From DAITBA01 sp036824005 (lineage in GTDB: Bacteria; Pseudomonadota; Gammaproteobacteria; Burkholderiales; Rhodocyclaceae), in the NCBI GenBank assembly GCA_036824005.1, contig DAITBA010000014.1, forward strand, positions 65,346 through 129,345: a stretch of DNA of 64,000 nucleotides. The letters are read 5' to 3'. The notes below the pieces were generated by a model, which worked only from the letters and a program-made list of their open reading frames with translations, did not search any database and was not told where the DNA came from. Made by a program: the position numbers and the translations under genes. Each line of letters starts with the position of its first letter. Position 1 is the first letter of the stretch. Positions 44,062 to 52,415 of the stretch are shown one piece after another.

Positions 44062-44484
44062 CTACTTGTGCGCCGGACTCTGCGTGGCGAAGGAGATGCG
44101 CGGCAGTCCGGCCTGCTGCGCTGCCTGCATGACATCGACAACGCTCTGGTGCGTCGCCTTGGCATCGGCATTGATCACGACCAGCGGTTCCTTGCGGTCG
44201 CCGGCAGCGCGCCGCAGCGCATTGGCGATGTTCTCCACATCGCGCGCGCCGATGGCGGCACGGTCCACCAGAATCTCGCCGCCGGCACTAACGGTGATGT
44301 TGATCTCGTTCGGCTGCTCGGGCGTGGTGGCGGCGTCGGCCGTGGGCAGATTGATTTCCAGCCCCGCATACTTGGAATACGTGGTGGTAATCATCAGGAA
44401 GATGAGGATCACCAGCAGCACGTCGATCATCGGGATCAGGTTGATCTCCGGTTCTTCCCGCGGTTCGCCGCGCTGGAAGTTCAT
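44062..44484 (-). CDS. exbD: ExbD/TolR-family biopolymer transport protein
   Basis: A 140-residue protein with a single N-terminal helix containing the proton-relay Asp (EINLIPMIDVLLVILIF) and a periplasmic C-terminal domain. It pairs with ExbB to energise TonB. The next genes, lpxK, trm112 and kdsB, are a standard envelope block. It lies 12 bases downstream of the exbB stop (44497). Confidence 0.93.
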   Translation of the reverse strand: MNFQRGEPREEPEINLIPMIDVLLVILIFLMITTTYSKYAGLEINLPTADAATTPEQPNEINITVSAGGEILVDRAAIGARDVENIANALRRAAGDRKEPLVVINADAKATHQSVVDVMQAAQQAGLPRISFATQSPAHK

Positions 44485-44496
44485 CGCCGCACTCCT

Positions 44497-45105
44497 TCAG
44501 CCCGCGCGCTGTCCATGCACCAGCTCGACGAGCTTGATCGCCTGCTGCTCCATGTCCACGACGAGGCTGTCCACCCGGGCGCGGAAATGACGATAAAAAA
44601 TCATCGCGGGAATGGCGATCAGGATGCCGAAACCTGCGTTGTACAGCGCCACGGAGATACCATGCGCCAACTGCTGCGGAGTGCCCGTGCCCGGCGTCTG
44701 GGAACCGAAGATCTCGATCATGCCAACGATCGTCCCGAACAGCCCCATGAGCGGACTGATCGAAGCGATCGTGCCGAGCGGATTAAGGAAACGCTCCAGC
44801 TCGTGAGTGACGCCACGGCCGGCCTCCTCGATGGCTTCCTTCATGATCTCGCGCGAGCTTTTCACATTGCGCATCCCTGCGGCGAAAATGCGGCCCAGCG
44901 CCGAATGGTTGGTCAGGCGACCGAGCATCTCGGGGGTGACACCGTGCTTGCGATAGTCGGTGATCACGCTTTCCAGCAATCCCGGCGGCACGATCTTCGC
45001 GCGTCGCAGCGAGATGGTGCGCTCGATGATCAGCGCGACAGCGATAATCGATGCCAATAGCAACGGCCATATCGGCCAACCGGCAGCGCGGAGAATATCG
45101 AGCAC
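44497..45105 (-). CDS. exbB: ExbB/TolQ/MotA-family proton channel
   Basis: About 202 residues with three membrane helices and the family motif (LNPLGTIASISPLMGLFGTIVGMI, of which TIASISPLMGLFGT is the core). It forms the pentameric motor with ExbD. I chose the GTG at 45105, which follows AGGAG by 9 bases and matches the family N-terminus (LDILRAAGWPIWPLLL). The longer version starting with TTG at 45171 is less likely. First gene of the exbB-to-hppA run. Confidence 0.9.
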   Translation of the reverse strand: MLDILRAAGWPIWPLLLASIIAVALIIERTISLRRAKIVPPGLLESVITDYRKHGVTPEMLGRLTNHSALGRIFAAGMRNVKSSREIMKEAIEEAGRGVTHELERFLNPLGTIASISPLMGLFGTIVGMIEIFGSQTPGTGTPQQLAHGISVALYNAGFGILIAIPAMIFYRHFRARVDSLVVDMEQQAIKLVELVHGQRAG

Positions 45106-45201
45106 GCGGAGGACTCCTGAACGATGCGAAAAATAACGGCGAACTTTATCTTGGCCGACGAGTTTGGGCAAGTAATCACCATTAGGGATTCATCCGTTCG
45201 G

Positions 45202-45224
45202 TTATCCACAAAAAGTGTGGATAA
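45202..45224. promoter_or_regulatory. Inverted pair of perfect DnaA boxes
   Basis: TTATCCACA (45202-45210) and its exact reverse complement TGTGGATAA (45216-45224) are separated by 5 bases. Both fit the strict DnaA-box consensus. They lie in a 259-base AT-rich gap between the divergent exbB and xseA genes. A role in DnaA binding or gene control is likely, but there is no dnaA, dnaN or gidA here, so this is not the origin on present evidence. Confidence 0.7.
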
Positions 45225-45364
45225 CTTTGTGAATTGATTTTTGACGGTGCTGCTAAGTTGCGTTCTCGTAAGAGTTTTTCTTACTTCGATTAAAAATGAA
45301 TCTTTTGTTAAACCCGTGACAAGACAATAGGTTACGTAACATTTTCGGGTGTCTCCGAGCCATT

Positions 45365-46774
45365 GTGCGGCGCTATCGCCCGATCCACGCGGGGCCGCAG
45401 CAAAAAGCCTTGCGCTACAATCGATTCGTGGATGATGCGCTGCTTCCGTTGTCGTCGACTGCCGAACGCGTGCTCACGATTGCAGAGCTCAATCGCAGCG
45501 CGCGACAAATTCTGGAAAGCAACTTTCCGCTGTTGTGGGTCGGCGGCGAGATCTCCAACGTCACCCATGCCGCGTCCGGGCATGTCTATTTCTCGCTCAA
45601 GGACGACGCCGCGCAGGTACGCTGCGTCATGTTCCGCAGCCGCGCCCAGCTCCTTCCCTTCCGCCTTGCCAATGGCATGCGCGTGGAAACGCGCGCGCTA
45701 GTCACACTTTACGAAGCCCGCGGCGATTTCCAGCTCAACGTCGAGACGCTGCGCCGCGCCGGCATCGGCGCACTCTACGAAGCCTTCGCCCGGCTACGCG
45801 AGCGCCTGGCTGCGGAGGGTCTGTTCGACGCCCGCCACAAGCGTGCCCTGCCCCGCTATCCCGGCGCCGTCGGCGTCGTGACCTCGCCGCAGGCCGCGGC
45901 CCTGCGCGATGTGCTGGCCGCCCTGCGCCGGCGCAGCCCCCATGTGCCTGTCATCGTCTATCCGGTGCCCGTCCAGGGCGATGGCGCCGCGGCAAAGATC
46001 GCCGACATGCTGCGCCTGGCAGGCGAGCGCCGCGAGGCCGACGTTCTGATTCTGACACGCGGTGGCGGCAGCATCGAAGACCTGTGGGCATTCAACGAGG
46101 AGATCGTCGCCCGCGCGCTGCGTGCCTGTGCGCTGCCCGTCGTCTGCGGCGTAGGTCATGAGCCGGATGTCACCATCGCCGACTTCGCCGCTGATCAGCG
46201 TGCGGCGACCCCGACGGCCGCGGCGGAACTGGTGAGCGCCGGCTACTTCGAATCCGTCGAGCGGCTCGAGTGGCTGCGGCAACACTTGCAACGCGGCATG
46301 CGGCACGCGCAGGAGGCGCGCATGCAGCGCGTCGATCTGCTTGCGCACCGTCTTGTCCATCCGGGCGAACGCCTGCGACACGACCGCCAGCGGCTGGAGC
46401 ATCTGCGCCAACGACTGCGCACGGCTACGACGCTGCGCGTACGCGCCGCGGCGGACGCACTGAACCAGCTCAACCTGCGCCTGGCACGGCGGCAGCCGCA
46501 ACTGAAACAGATGCAGGAACGGCTCACGCACCTGAAGCACAGAATGAACGCCGCCGTACAAGCCACATGCCAGCGCCGCCGCGCCGCCCTGGAAGCAATC
46601 GTTACCCACCTCGCCCACCTCAATCCCCAGGCTGTACTCGGCCGCGGCTACAGCCTCGTGCGCGATGCCAACGGCAATATCGTGCACTCCAGCGCCCAAG
46701 TGGAAACCGGCGCGGAATTGCACGTGCAGTTCGGCACGGGATGGGCAAAATCGAAAGTCACGCAGAAGGGGTAA
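45365..46774 (+). CDS. xseA: Exodeoxyribonuclease VII large subunit
   Basis: A 469-residue (from GTG at 45365) or shorter nuclease subunit. The OB-fold N-terminus has LTIAELNRSARQILE and NFPLLWVGGEISN; the catalytic region contains VTSPQAAALRDVLA and GGGSIEDLWAFNEE, with VGHEPDVTIADFAAD; the C-terminal half is coiled coil. A -10-like TACAAT lies at 45416-45421, inside the assumed start, so the true start may be the GTG at 45428 or 45470; this is unresolved. Divergent from exbB across the DnaA-box gap. Confidence 0.92.
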   Translation: MRRYRPIHAGPQQKALRYNRFVDDALLPLSSTAERVLTIAELNRSARQILESNFPLLWVGGEISNVTHAASGHVYFSLKDDAAQVRCVMFRSRAQLLPFRLANGMRVETRALVTLYEARGDFQLNVETLRRAGIGALYEAFARLRERLAAEGLFDARHKRALPRYPGAVGVVTSPQAAALRDVLAALRRRSPHVPVIVYPVPVQGDGAAAKIADMLRLAGERREADVLILTRGGGSIEDLWAFNEEIVARALRACALPVVCGVGHEPDVTIADFAADQRAATPTAAAELVSAGYFESVERLEWLRQHLQRGMRHAQEARMQRVDLLAHRLVHPGERLRHDRQRLEHLRQRLRTATTLRVRAAADALNQLNLRLARRQPQLKQMQERLTHLKHRMNAAVQATCQRRRAALEAIVTHLAHLNPQAVLGRGYSLVRDANGNIVHSSAQVETGAELHVQFGTGWAKSKVTQKG

Positions 46775-46798
46775 GCAGAAGTCGCCGTGCCGTCCCGG

Positions 46799-46827
46799 TT
46801 GTCATGCCCCCATTTCCCGACTAAAAT
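46799..46827 (+). promoter_or_regulatory. Sigma-70 promoter of sodB
   Basis: TTGTCA (46799-46804), 17-base spacer, TAAAAT (46822-46827), about 30 bases before the sodB ATG. Strong match. Confidence 0.75.
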
Positions 46828-46856
46828 ACTCAAGCTCTAATCACAGGAGACAGCAC

Positions 46857-47441
46857 ATGGAACACACCCTGCCCCCGTTGCCCTACGCGATGGATGCGCT
46901 GCAGCCGCATATCTCGAAGGAAACGCTGGAATTTCACTACGGCAAGCATCATCAGACCTATGTCACCAACCTCAACAACCTGATCAAGGGCACCGAGTTC
47001 GAGAACGCCGGCCTGGAGGACATCATCAAGAAATCCTCCGGCGGCATCTTCAACAACTCCGCCCAGGTGTGGAATCACACCTTCTTCTGGCACAGTATGA
47101 AGCCCGGCGGCGGCGGTGCGCCGAGCGGCGCGCTGGCCGATGCCATCAACCGGAAGTGGGGCTCCTTCGACGAGTTCAAGAAGACGTTCAAGACTTCCGC
47201 TGTCGGAAACTTCGGCTCCGGCTGGACCTGGCTCGTGCGCAAGAGCGACGGCTCGGTGGACATCGTCAATACGAGCAACGCCGCCACACCGCTCACCACC
47301 GACAACAAGGCGCTGCTGACCATCGACGTTTGGGAGCACGCCTACTACATCGATTACCGCAACCGCCGGCCGGACTTCGTGGACGCCTTCCTGAACAGCC
47401 TCGCCAACTGGGACTTCGCGGCGAAGAACCTCGGCAGCTGA
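46857..47441 (+). CDS. sodB: Superoxide dismutase (Fe-type)
   Basis: A 194-residue cytoplasmic dismutase. Metal ligands lie in the first helix region (FHYGKHHQTYVTNLNNL), in NHTFFWHSM, and in DVWEHAYYIDYRNRRPDF. The sequence AQVWNHTFFW followed by the GGG-A-PSG loop is typical of Fe-SOD rather than Mn-SOD. A GGAGA ribosome site and a good promoter precede it, and a terminator follows. Single-gene unit. Confidence 0.95.
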   Translation: MEHTLPPLPYAMDALQPHISKETLEFHYGKHHQTYVTNLNNLIKGTEFENAGLEDIIKKSSGGIFNNSAQVWNHTFFWHSMKPGGGGAPSGALADAINRKWGSFDEFKKTFKTSAVGNFGSGWTWLVRKSDGSVDIVNTSNAATPLTTDNKALLTIDVWEHAYYIDYRNRRPDFVDAFLNSLANWDFAAKNLGS

Positions 47442-47526
47442 TCACCGCGGTCGCTCAAAGACAACAAAGTCGCGCCCCAACCCCAAGGCCGGCACGCATC
47501 GCGCGTCAGGCCGAACAGAGCGCACG

Positions 47527-47557
47527 GCCCTCGAATCGCAAGGTTCGGGGGCTTTTT
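47527..47557 (+). terminator. Rho-independent terminator of sodB
   Basis: GCCCTCGAA / TTCGGGGGC stem (47527-47535 and 47544-47552, with one G-T pair) followed by TTTTT, about 85 bases after the sodB stop. Confidence 0.7.
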
Positions 47558-47696
47558 CACCTTGAAGCCTCAGGTCAGCGCAGACGCGGAGGACGCAGCG
47601 CAGAGCCTAGGACTTGTCACGTCTGCGTGCATCATCGTCGGGTCGGCAAGGGAACCTGTCGAGGTGCATGCCGGCGCCATCATCGGGAGGAAGGAC

Positions 47697-48599
47697 ATGA
47701 AAAACCGCAAGGCCCTGATCAAGCCCTATCGCATCAGCCACGGCAAGCGTTTCCGTCTGAGCGACATCGATCCCGCCGACACCGGTGCGCTGCAATCCGA
47801 GGACAAGGATGAATCCCGCGAACAACTGGCGCTGGGTGTGCGCATGCTCGCCGAATTGCAGGACAAGCTCTACGCCCAGGACCGCTGGGCGGTGCTGCTC
47901 ATCTTCCAGGCCATGGACGCCGCGGGCAAGGACAGCACCATCGAGCACGTCATGTCCGGTGTCAATCCCCAGGGCTGCCAGGTCTATTCCTTCAAGGCGC
48001 CCTCCAGTGAGGAGCTGGACCACGATTTTCTCTGGCGCACCAGCCGCTGCCTGCCCGAGCGCGGACGCATCGGGATCTTCAATCGCTCGTTTTACGAGGA
48101 AGTGCTGGTGGTGCGCGTGCACCAGGAACTGCTCGCCCGCCAGAAGCTGCCCCCGCATTTGGTTACGAAGAAGATCTGGAAACAGCGCTACGAAGACATC
48201 AACAACTTCGAGCGCTACCTGTCGCGCAACGGCGTGCTCATCCGGAAATTCTTCTTGCATGTGTCGAAGGAGGAGCAGAAGCAGCGCTTCCTGAGCCGCC
48301 TCGACGAGCCCGAGAAGAATTGGAAGTTCGCCGCCGCCGACGTCGCCGAACGCAGTCACTGGGACGACTACATGCAGGCCTACGAGGACATGATCCGCGC
48401 CACCGCCACGCCCGAAGCGCCCTGGTTCGTCGTGCCCGCCGACAACAAGTGGTATACGCGTCTGGTGGTGGCGGCAGCCGTCGTCGATGCCCTCGACTCC
48501 CTGGGTCTGCACTACCCTCAGGTCGACGCCGCCCGGCGCGACGAGCTGGCCGCGGCGCGCGCGGCGCTCGTTCAGGAGAAATCCCGGACGAGGAAGTGA
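47697..48599 (+). CDS. ppk2: Polyphosphate kinase 2 (PPK2), class III-like
   Basis: About 300 residues. The P-loop FQAMDAAGKDSTIEHVMSG, lid region SSEELDHDFLWR and GRIGIFNRSFYEEVLVVRV are the PPK2 signatures; the overall length and motif wording resemble class III enzymes that make ADP and ATP from AMP and polyphosphate. Start at 47697 with GGGAGG upstream; the longer in-frame start at 47562 is unlikely. It is immediately followed (3 bases) by a PfkB-type kinase. Confidence 0.92.
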   Translation: MKNRKALIKPYRISHGKRFRLSDIDPADTGALQSEDKDESREQLALGVRMLAELQDKLYAQDRWAVLLIFQAMDAAGKDSTIEHVMSGVNPQGCQVYSFKAPSSEELDHDFLWRTSRCLPERGRIGIFNRSFYEEVLVVRVHQELLARQKLPPHLVTKKIWKQRYEDINNFERYLSRNGVLIRKFFLHVSKEEQKQRFLSRLDEPEKNWKFAAADVAERSHWDDYMQAYEDMIRATATPEAPWFVVPADNKWYTRLVVAAAVVDALDSLGLHYPQVDAARRDELAAARAALVQEKSRTRK

Positions 48600-48602
48600 G
48601 CC

Positions 48603-49463
48603 GTGAGCAAGCGCGGCGTCTTCGTCGGTCTGAGCACCATCGACATCGCCTACCTGGTCGATCGGGTGCCGCGCAGCGACGAGAAGATCGTCGCCGGCGA
48701 ACAACTGGTCGCGGCCGGCGGCCCGGCAACGAACGCTGCGATCACCTTCGCCCATCTGGGCGGCCAAGCAACGCTTGTCGCGCCGCTCGGCCGCCACCCG
48801 CTGGTGGCGATTCAGGAAGCGGAGCTCGCCGCCTTCGGCGTGGGCGTCGCGCGTCACGGCCGGGACCGGGCGCCTGCGCTGGCCGTGTCCTCCATATTCG
48901 TCACAAGAGCATCGGGCGAGCGTGCCGTCGTGTCCGTCAACGCCTCACAGGCGCAGGCGATCCCGGACGACTTCGATCTGTCGCCCGTCGATGACGCCGA
49001 CATTGTCCTGGTGGACGGCCATCACATGGCGCTGTGTGTGGCCGCCGCCGCGCGCGCCCGGCGGCAGGGCGTGCCGGTGGTGTACGACGGCGGAAGCTGG
49101 AAACCGGGCAACGATGCTCTGCTTGCCCACATCGATGTCGCCATCTGCTCTGCCGACTTCATGCCGCCGGGCTGCGGCGACGAAGACGCGGTGTTCGACT
49201 ACCTGATCTCTCGCGGCGTGACGCGGGCGGCCATCACCCGTGGCGCCCGGCCGGTGGTATTCCGAACCACGACGGAGCACGGCGATGTTGCAGTGCCGGC
49301 CGTCGACGTCGCGGACACCCTGGGCGCGGGCGATATCTTCCACGGCGCCTTCTGTTTCCACTATCCCGAACGGGGATTCGCCGACGCACTTGCCACCGCT
49401 GCACGCATCGCCGCGCACTCCTGTACACGCTTCGGCACCCGGGCGTGGATGGGTGCCGGTTAG
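48603..49463 (+). CDS. PfkB-family carbohydrate kinase
   Basis: A 286-residue ribokinase-like kinase. The N-terminus GVFVGLSTIDIAYLVDRVP, GGPATNAAITFAHLGG and the C-terminal anion hole/base motif DTLGAGDIFHGAFCF (catalytic Asp) are intact. The sugar is not predictable from sequence. It starts at GTG only 3 bases after the ppk2 stop, so expression is coupled, suggesting that polyphosphate-derived nucleotide may serve it. Confidence 0.88.
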   Translation: MSKRGVFVGLSTIDIAYLVDRVPRSDEKIVAGEQLVAAGGPATNAAITFAHLGGQATLVAPLGRHPLVAIQEAELAAFGVGVARHGRDRAPALAVSSIFVTRASGERAVVSVNASQAQAIPDDFDLSPVDDADIVLVDGHHMALCVAAAARARRQGVPVVYDGGSWKPGNDALLAHIDVAICSADFMPPGCGDEDAVFDYLISRGVTRAAITRGARPVVFRTTTEHGDVAVPAVDVADTLGAGDIFHGAFCFHYPERGFADALATAARIAAHSCTRFGTRAWMGAG

Positions 49464-49476
49464 CACGCAGCCGGCC

Positions 49477-50487
49477 TCACGCGAGCCACAGCGGCGGCTC
49501 GTCCATGAGCGCGATCTGCTCGCGTAATTCCAGAATGCGATCCTGCCAGTAGCGCTGGGTGTTGAACCAGGGAAAGGCGACGGGAAACGCCGGGTCGTCC
49601 CAGCGGCGCGCGATCCAGGCGCTGTAGTGGATCAGGCGCAGCGTGCGCAAGGCTTCGAGCAGATGCAGTTCGCGCGGATCGAACTCGGCGAAGATCTCGT
49701 AGCCGGCCAGGATGTCGGCCAACTGCCGCGCCATGGCGGCACGCTCGCCGGAGAGCAACATCCATAGATCCTGCACCGCCGGCCCCATGCGGCTGTCGTC
49801 GAAGTCGACAAAATGCGGACCATCGTCGGTCCACAGTACGTTGCCGCCGTGGCAGTCGCCATGCAGGCGCAATTGACGCACCGCGCCAGCGCGCTCGAAG
49901 CAGCGGCGCGCACCCGCCAACGCCTGGTCGACGACGCTGCGCCAGGCGTCGATCAAGTCCGGCGGAATGAAGTCGTGGGCGAGCAGATAGTCGCGCGGCT
50001 CCTCGCCGAAGCCGGCGATGTCCAGCACCGGCCTTTCGCGGAAGGCGGCGGCTGCGCCGACTGCATGGATGCGCCCGATGAACCGCCCCAGCCACTCGAG
50101 CGTGTTGCGATCGCTCAGTTCCGGCGCCCGCCCGCCCCGGCGCGGGAACACGGCGAAGCGAAAGCCGGCGAACTCGTGCAGCGTCGCCCCGCCGGCCAGC
50201 GGCAGCGCCGCCACGACCGGAACCTCGCGCGCGGCCAGTTCCTGCACGAAGGCGTGCTCCTCGAGAATGGCGGCATCGCGCCAGCGGCGCGGCCGGTAAA
50301 ACTTGGCCACGACGAAGCCGGAGGGCGCTGCACCGACGCCTACCTCGAGTCCGATCTGGTAGACGCGGTTCTCGTAGCTGTTCAGCGCCAGCAGGCGACC
50401 ATCGGGACGCAGGCCGACGCTTTCCAGCGCGTCCAGGATGCGCTCCGGCGTCAGTCCGGCAAAGGGTGGTTCGTCGCTCGCTTCCAT
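49477..50487 (-). CDS. srkA: Stress response serine/threonine kinase SrkA (YihE)
   Basis: A 336-residue protein of the aminoglycoside-phosphotransferase-like fold. The N-lobe contains LALNSYENRVYQIGLE and FVVAKFYRP (Lys); the catalytic loop is LHGDCHGGNVLW and the metal-binding Asp is in FVDFDDSRMG. The whole length matches YihE/RdoA of E. coli, a kinase limiting stress-induced death. Convergent with the PfkB-type kinase gene. Confidence 0.93.
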   Translation of the reverse strand: MEASDEPPFAGLTPERILDALESVGLRPDGRLLALNSYENRVYQIGLEVGVGAAPSGFVVAKFYRPRRWRDAAILEEHAFVQELAAREVPVVAALPLAGGATLHEFAGFRFAVFPRRGGRAPELSDRNTLEWLGRFIGRIHAVGAAAAFRERPVLDIAGFGEEPRDYLLAHDFIPPDLIDAWRSVVDQALAGARRCFERAGAVRQLRLHGDCHGGNVLWTDDGPHFVDFDDSRMGPAVQDLWMLLSGERAAMARQLADILAGYEIFAEFDPRELHLLEALRTLRLIHYSAWIARRWDDPAFPVAFPWFNTQRYWQDRILELREQIALMDEPPLWLA

Positions 50488-50532
50488 ACCGCCATTGTAC
50501 GTCCCCGCTGCGCGCGCCCTGCACCGGGCACG

Positions 50533-51120
50533 TCACCGCCGCCATACCAGCGTGCGGTTGTTCGCCGGCATCGCCAGGTCCTCGACGAGCGTCAGGCCGA
50601 GACCGCGCGCCAGCGCGTCGACGGCTTCGACGTCGCGGATGCCGCTTGCCGGGTCGCGCGCGCGCAACATGGCGTCGAAGCGTGCGTTGCTCGCCGAGGT
50701 GAAATCCCCGCGATAGTTGAACGGCCCGTAGATGCACAACGTCGCGTCCTCTTCAAGCACCTGCCCGATGCCCTCGAACATGCTCTCGACCGCCGGCCAG
50801 GAAATGATGTGCAGCGTATTGGCGCTGAACACGGCGTCATAGCGCGCCTCGGGCCAGGCGTGCGTCGCGACGTCCAGCGCCAATGGCGGCAGGACGTTTG
50901 CCGTGCCGACCTCGGCAATCCAGGCGAGAATGCCAGCGTGATTGCCCGGCAGGTCGCTCGTCTGCCAGAGGAGATGGGGCAGCGCGGCGGCGAAGTGGAC
51001 CGCATGCTGCCCCGTGCCGCTGCCGATCTCCAGCACCGAGCGGCAGTCGGCGAAGGCGCGCCGCAGAACGTCCAGTATCGGCCCGCGGTTGCGCTCGCAG
51101 GCTTCGGAGAAGGGTTTCAT
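50533..51120 (-). CDS. DUF938 SAM-dependent methyltransferase
   Basis: A 195-residue methyltransferase. SAM-binding motif I is VLEIGSGTGQHAVHFA; FSANTLHIISW and LCIYGPFNY are typical of DUF938. The N-terminus (KPFSEACERNRGPILDVL) also matches. Start at the ATG at 51120. The gene lies 45 bases upstream of srkA and may be co-transcribed. Substrate unknown. Confidence 0.9.
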   Translation of the reverse strand: MKPFSEACERNRGPILDVLRRAFADCRSVLEIGSGTGQHAVHFAAALPHLLWQTSDLPGNHAGILAWIAEVGTANVLPPLALDVATHAWPEARYDAVFSANTLHIISWPAVESMFEGIGQVLEEDATLCIYGPFNYRGDFTSASNARFDAMLRARDPASGIRDVEAVDALARGLGLTLVEDLAMPANNRTLVWRR

Positions 51121-51287
51121 GTCATGAGCGACCCGGCCGTGGGCCGCCTTCGGGCGGCGGCCCCGACGTTTTCCGAACGCCTCGTATAATTCAGGGAAAA
51201 GCAGCGGTCCGCAAACTCGCTGAAGCCGCGTCGTCGGAGCGGCGTTCGCACGGGCGCGGATATGCGCATGCACCGGGAGGCACGCCA

Positions 51288-52343
51288 GTGAGCATTCTGG
51301 ACTGGATGTGGCGAAGGGAAAACGCGCCGACCGGCGCCGCCGGCCGGCGGGCAAGCGACGCGATCGAGCAGATCGTTCAGACTGCCAACCCACGTCTGCG
51401 GTTGGCCAGGCGCTATCGCGATCGCCTGGCGCCGGCGGTCGACGCGCTGTTGGCCTACGCCGACGCCTGTGCCGAGATGTTCGCGCCGCCACGGCCGGCA
51501 AGCGCGGCGAACTGGGCCAGCGACCCGGCCCTGAACGCGTTCTTCGCCACCAGCGAGGACCTGACCCAGGCCTTTGCCCGTTCGCGTGAATTGCGCGCCT
51601 ACTTCGATCGCCTGCCCGAGGCGACGCAGGCCGTGGCCGTGCTCGGCATGGCGCTGGACGAGCGCCAGGTCACGGGCATAGGCATGGCGGGCGACATTCT
51701 GCATAGCGGTGCCGCCAGCACGACTCTGAGCTTCTCCGATCACCGCGTGCGCATCTGCACCGACTCCGAAGCGGCGCTGCGCAAGGCGCTTGCCGCCCGC
51801 ATCGTCGAACAAATGGCGCTGCAGGCGCTGTCGTGCATCACCGCCAGCGAATCGAGACGCCGGCAGCTCGAGGGCGAGCGCGGCGCGCTGGCAGCACGGC
51901 TGCGTCTGTTGCAACGCCAAGACGTCGGCCTCGATCCTATGTTCGGCGCAAGACCGCAGGGCGATCGGCGGGAATGGCGCAAGCTGGAAGCGCAACTGGC
52001 GCGCAACGAGCGGGAGTTGCAGGCCGTGGGCACCGGCGCTGACACACTCGAGCGTCAGCTGGAACAAGTGCGCGAAATCCTCTCCGAGCCACACCAGCAC
52101 GTCGGCGTCGCAACGCGACGCGTACGTCTGACGCGCATGAATGTGGTGCTCACGGCAGCGACGGCCGAGCCGAGCAGCGAAATAGAATTCCAGATCGTGC
52201 GCTACGGCGGCAACCGGCACGTACGGGCCGTGGTCGCGGTGCGCTACGCGCGCAGCGAGCTGCCACCGCCCGCGCAGGCGATGAACGAGTCGGTGCTCAA
52301 GGAACTCGATCCGGCCGGGTTCCCGACCAAGCACGGCGGCTGA
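51288..52343 (+). CDS. Hypothetical protein with coiled-coil region
   Basis: A 351-residue cytoplasmic protein from GTG at 51288 with GGGAGG upstream. Residues 1-180 are mainly helical (ASDAIEQIVQTANPRLRLAR). Residues 190-265 are a heptad-rich coiled coil (RRRQLEGERGALAARLRLLQ and a second stretch REWRKLEAQLARNERELQAV). The last 90 residues are beta-rich (EIEFQIVRYGGNRHVRAVV). No signal peptide or membrane helix. I recognise no family. A TATAAT hexamer lies at 51185-51190 without a clear -35. Confidence 0.6.
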   Translation: MSILDWMWRRENAPTGAAGRRASDAIEQIVQTANPRLRLARRYRDRLAPAVDALLAYADACAEMFAPPRPASAANWASDPALNAFFATSEDLTQAFARSRELRAYFDRLPEATQAVAVLGMALDERQVTGIGMAGDILHSGAASTTLSFSDHRVRICTDSEAALRKALAARIVEQMALQALSCITASESRRRQLEGERGALAARLRLLQRQDVGLDPMFGARPQGDRREWRKLEAQLARNERELQAVGTGADTLERQLEQVREILSEPHQHVGVATRRVRLTRMNVVLTAATAEPSSEIEFQIVRYGGNRHVRAVVAVRYARSELPPPAQAMNESVLKELDPAGFPTKHGG

Positions 52344-52415
52344 CCCACGCGGCGGATCGAAGCGCGCTCTGCAGCCCTTCTTGCCCCGGCGTTCTCTGTG
52401 TCCTGGGCGGCGGAT

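Noticed and set aside
45172..45364. Chromosomal replication origin
   Set aside because: Only one pair of DnaA boxes is visible and the neighbours are exbB and xseA, not dnaA, dnaN, gyrB, gidA or rpmH. A regulatory or titration site is the more economical reading.
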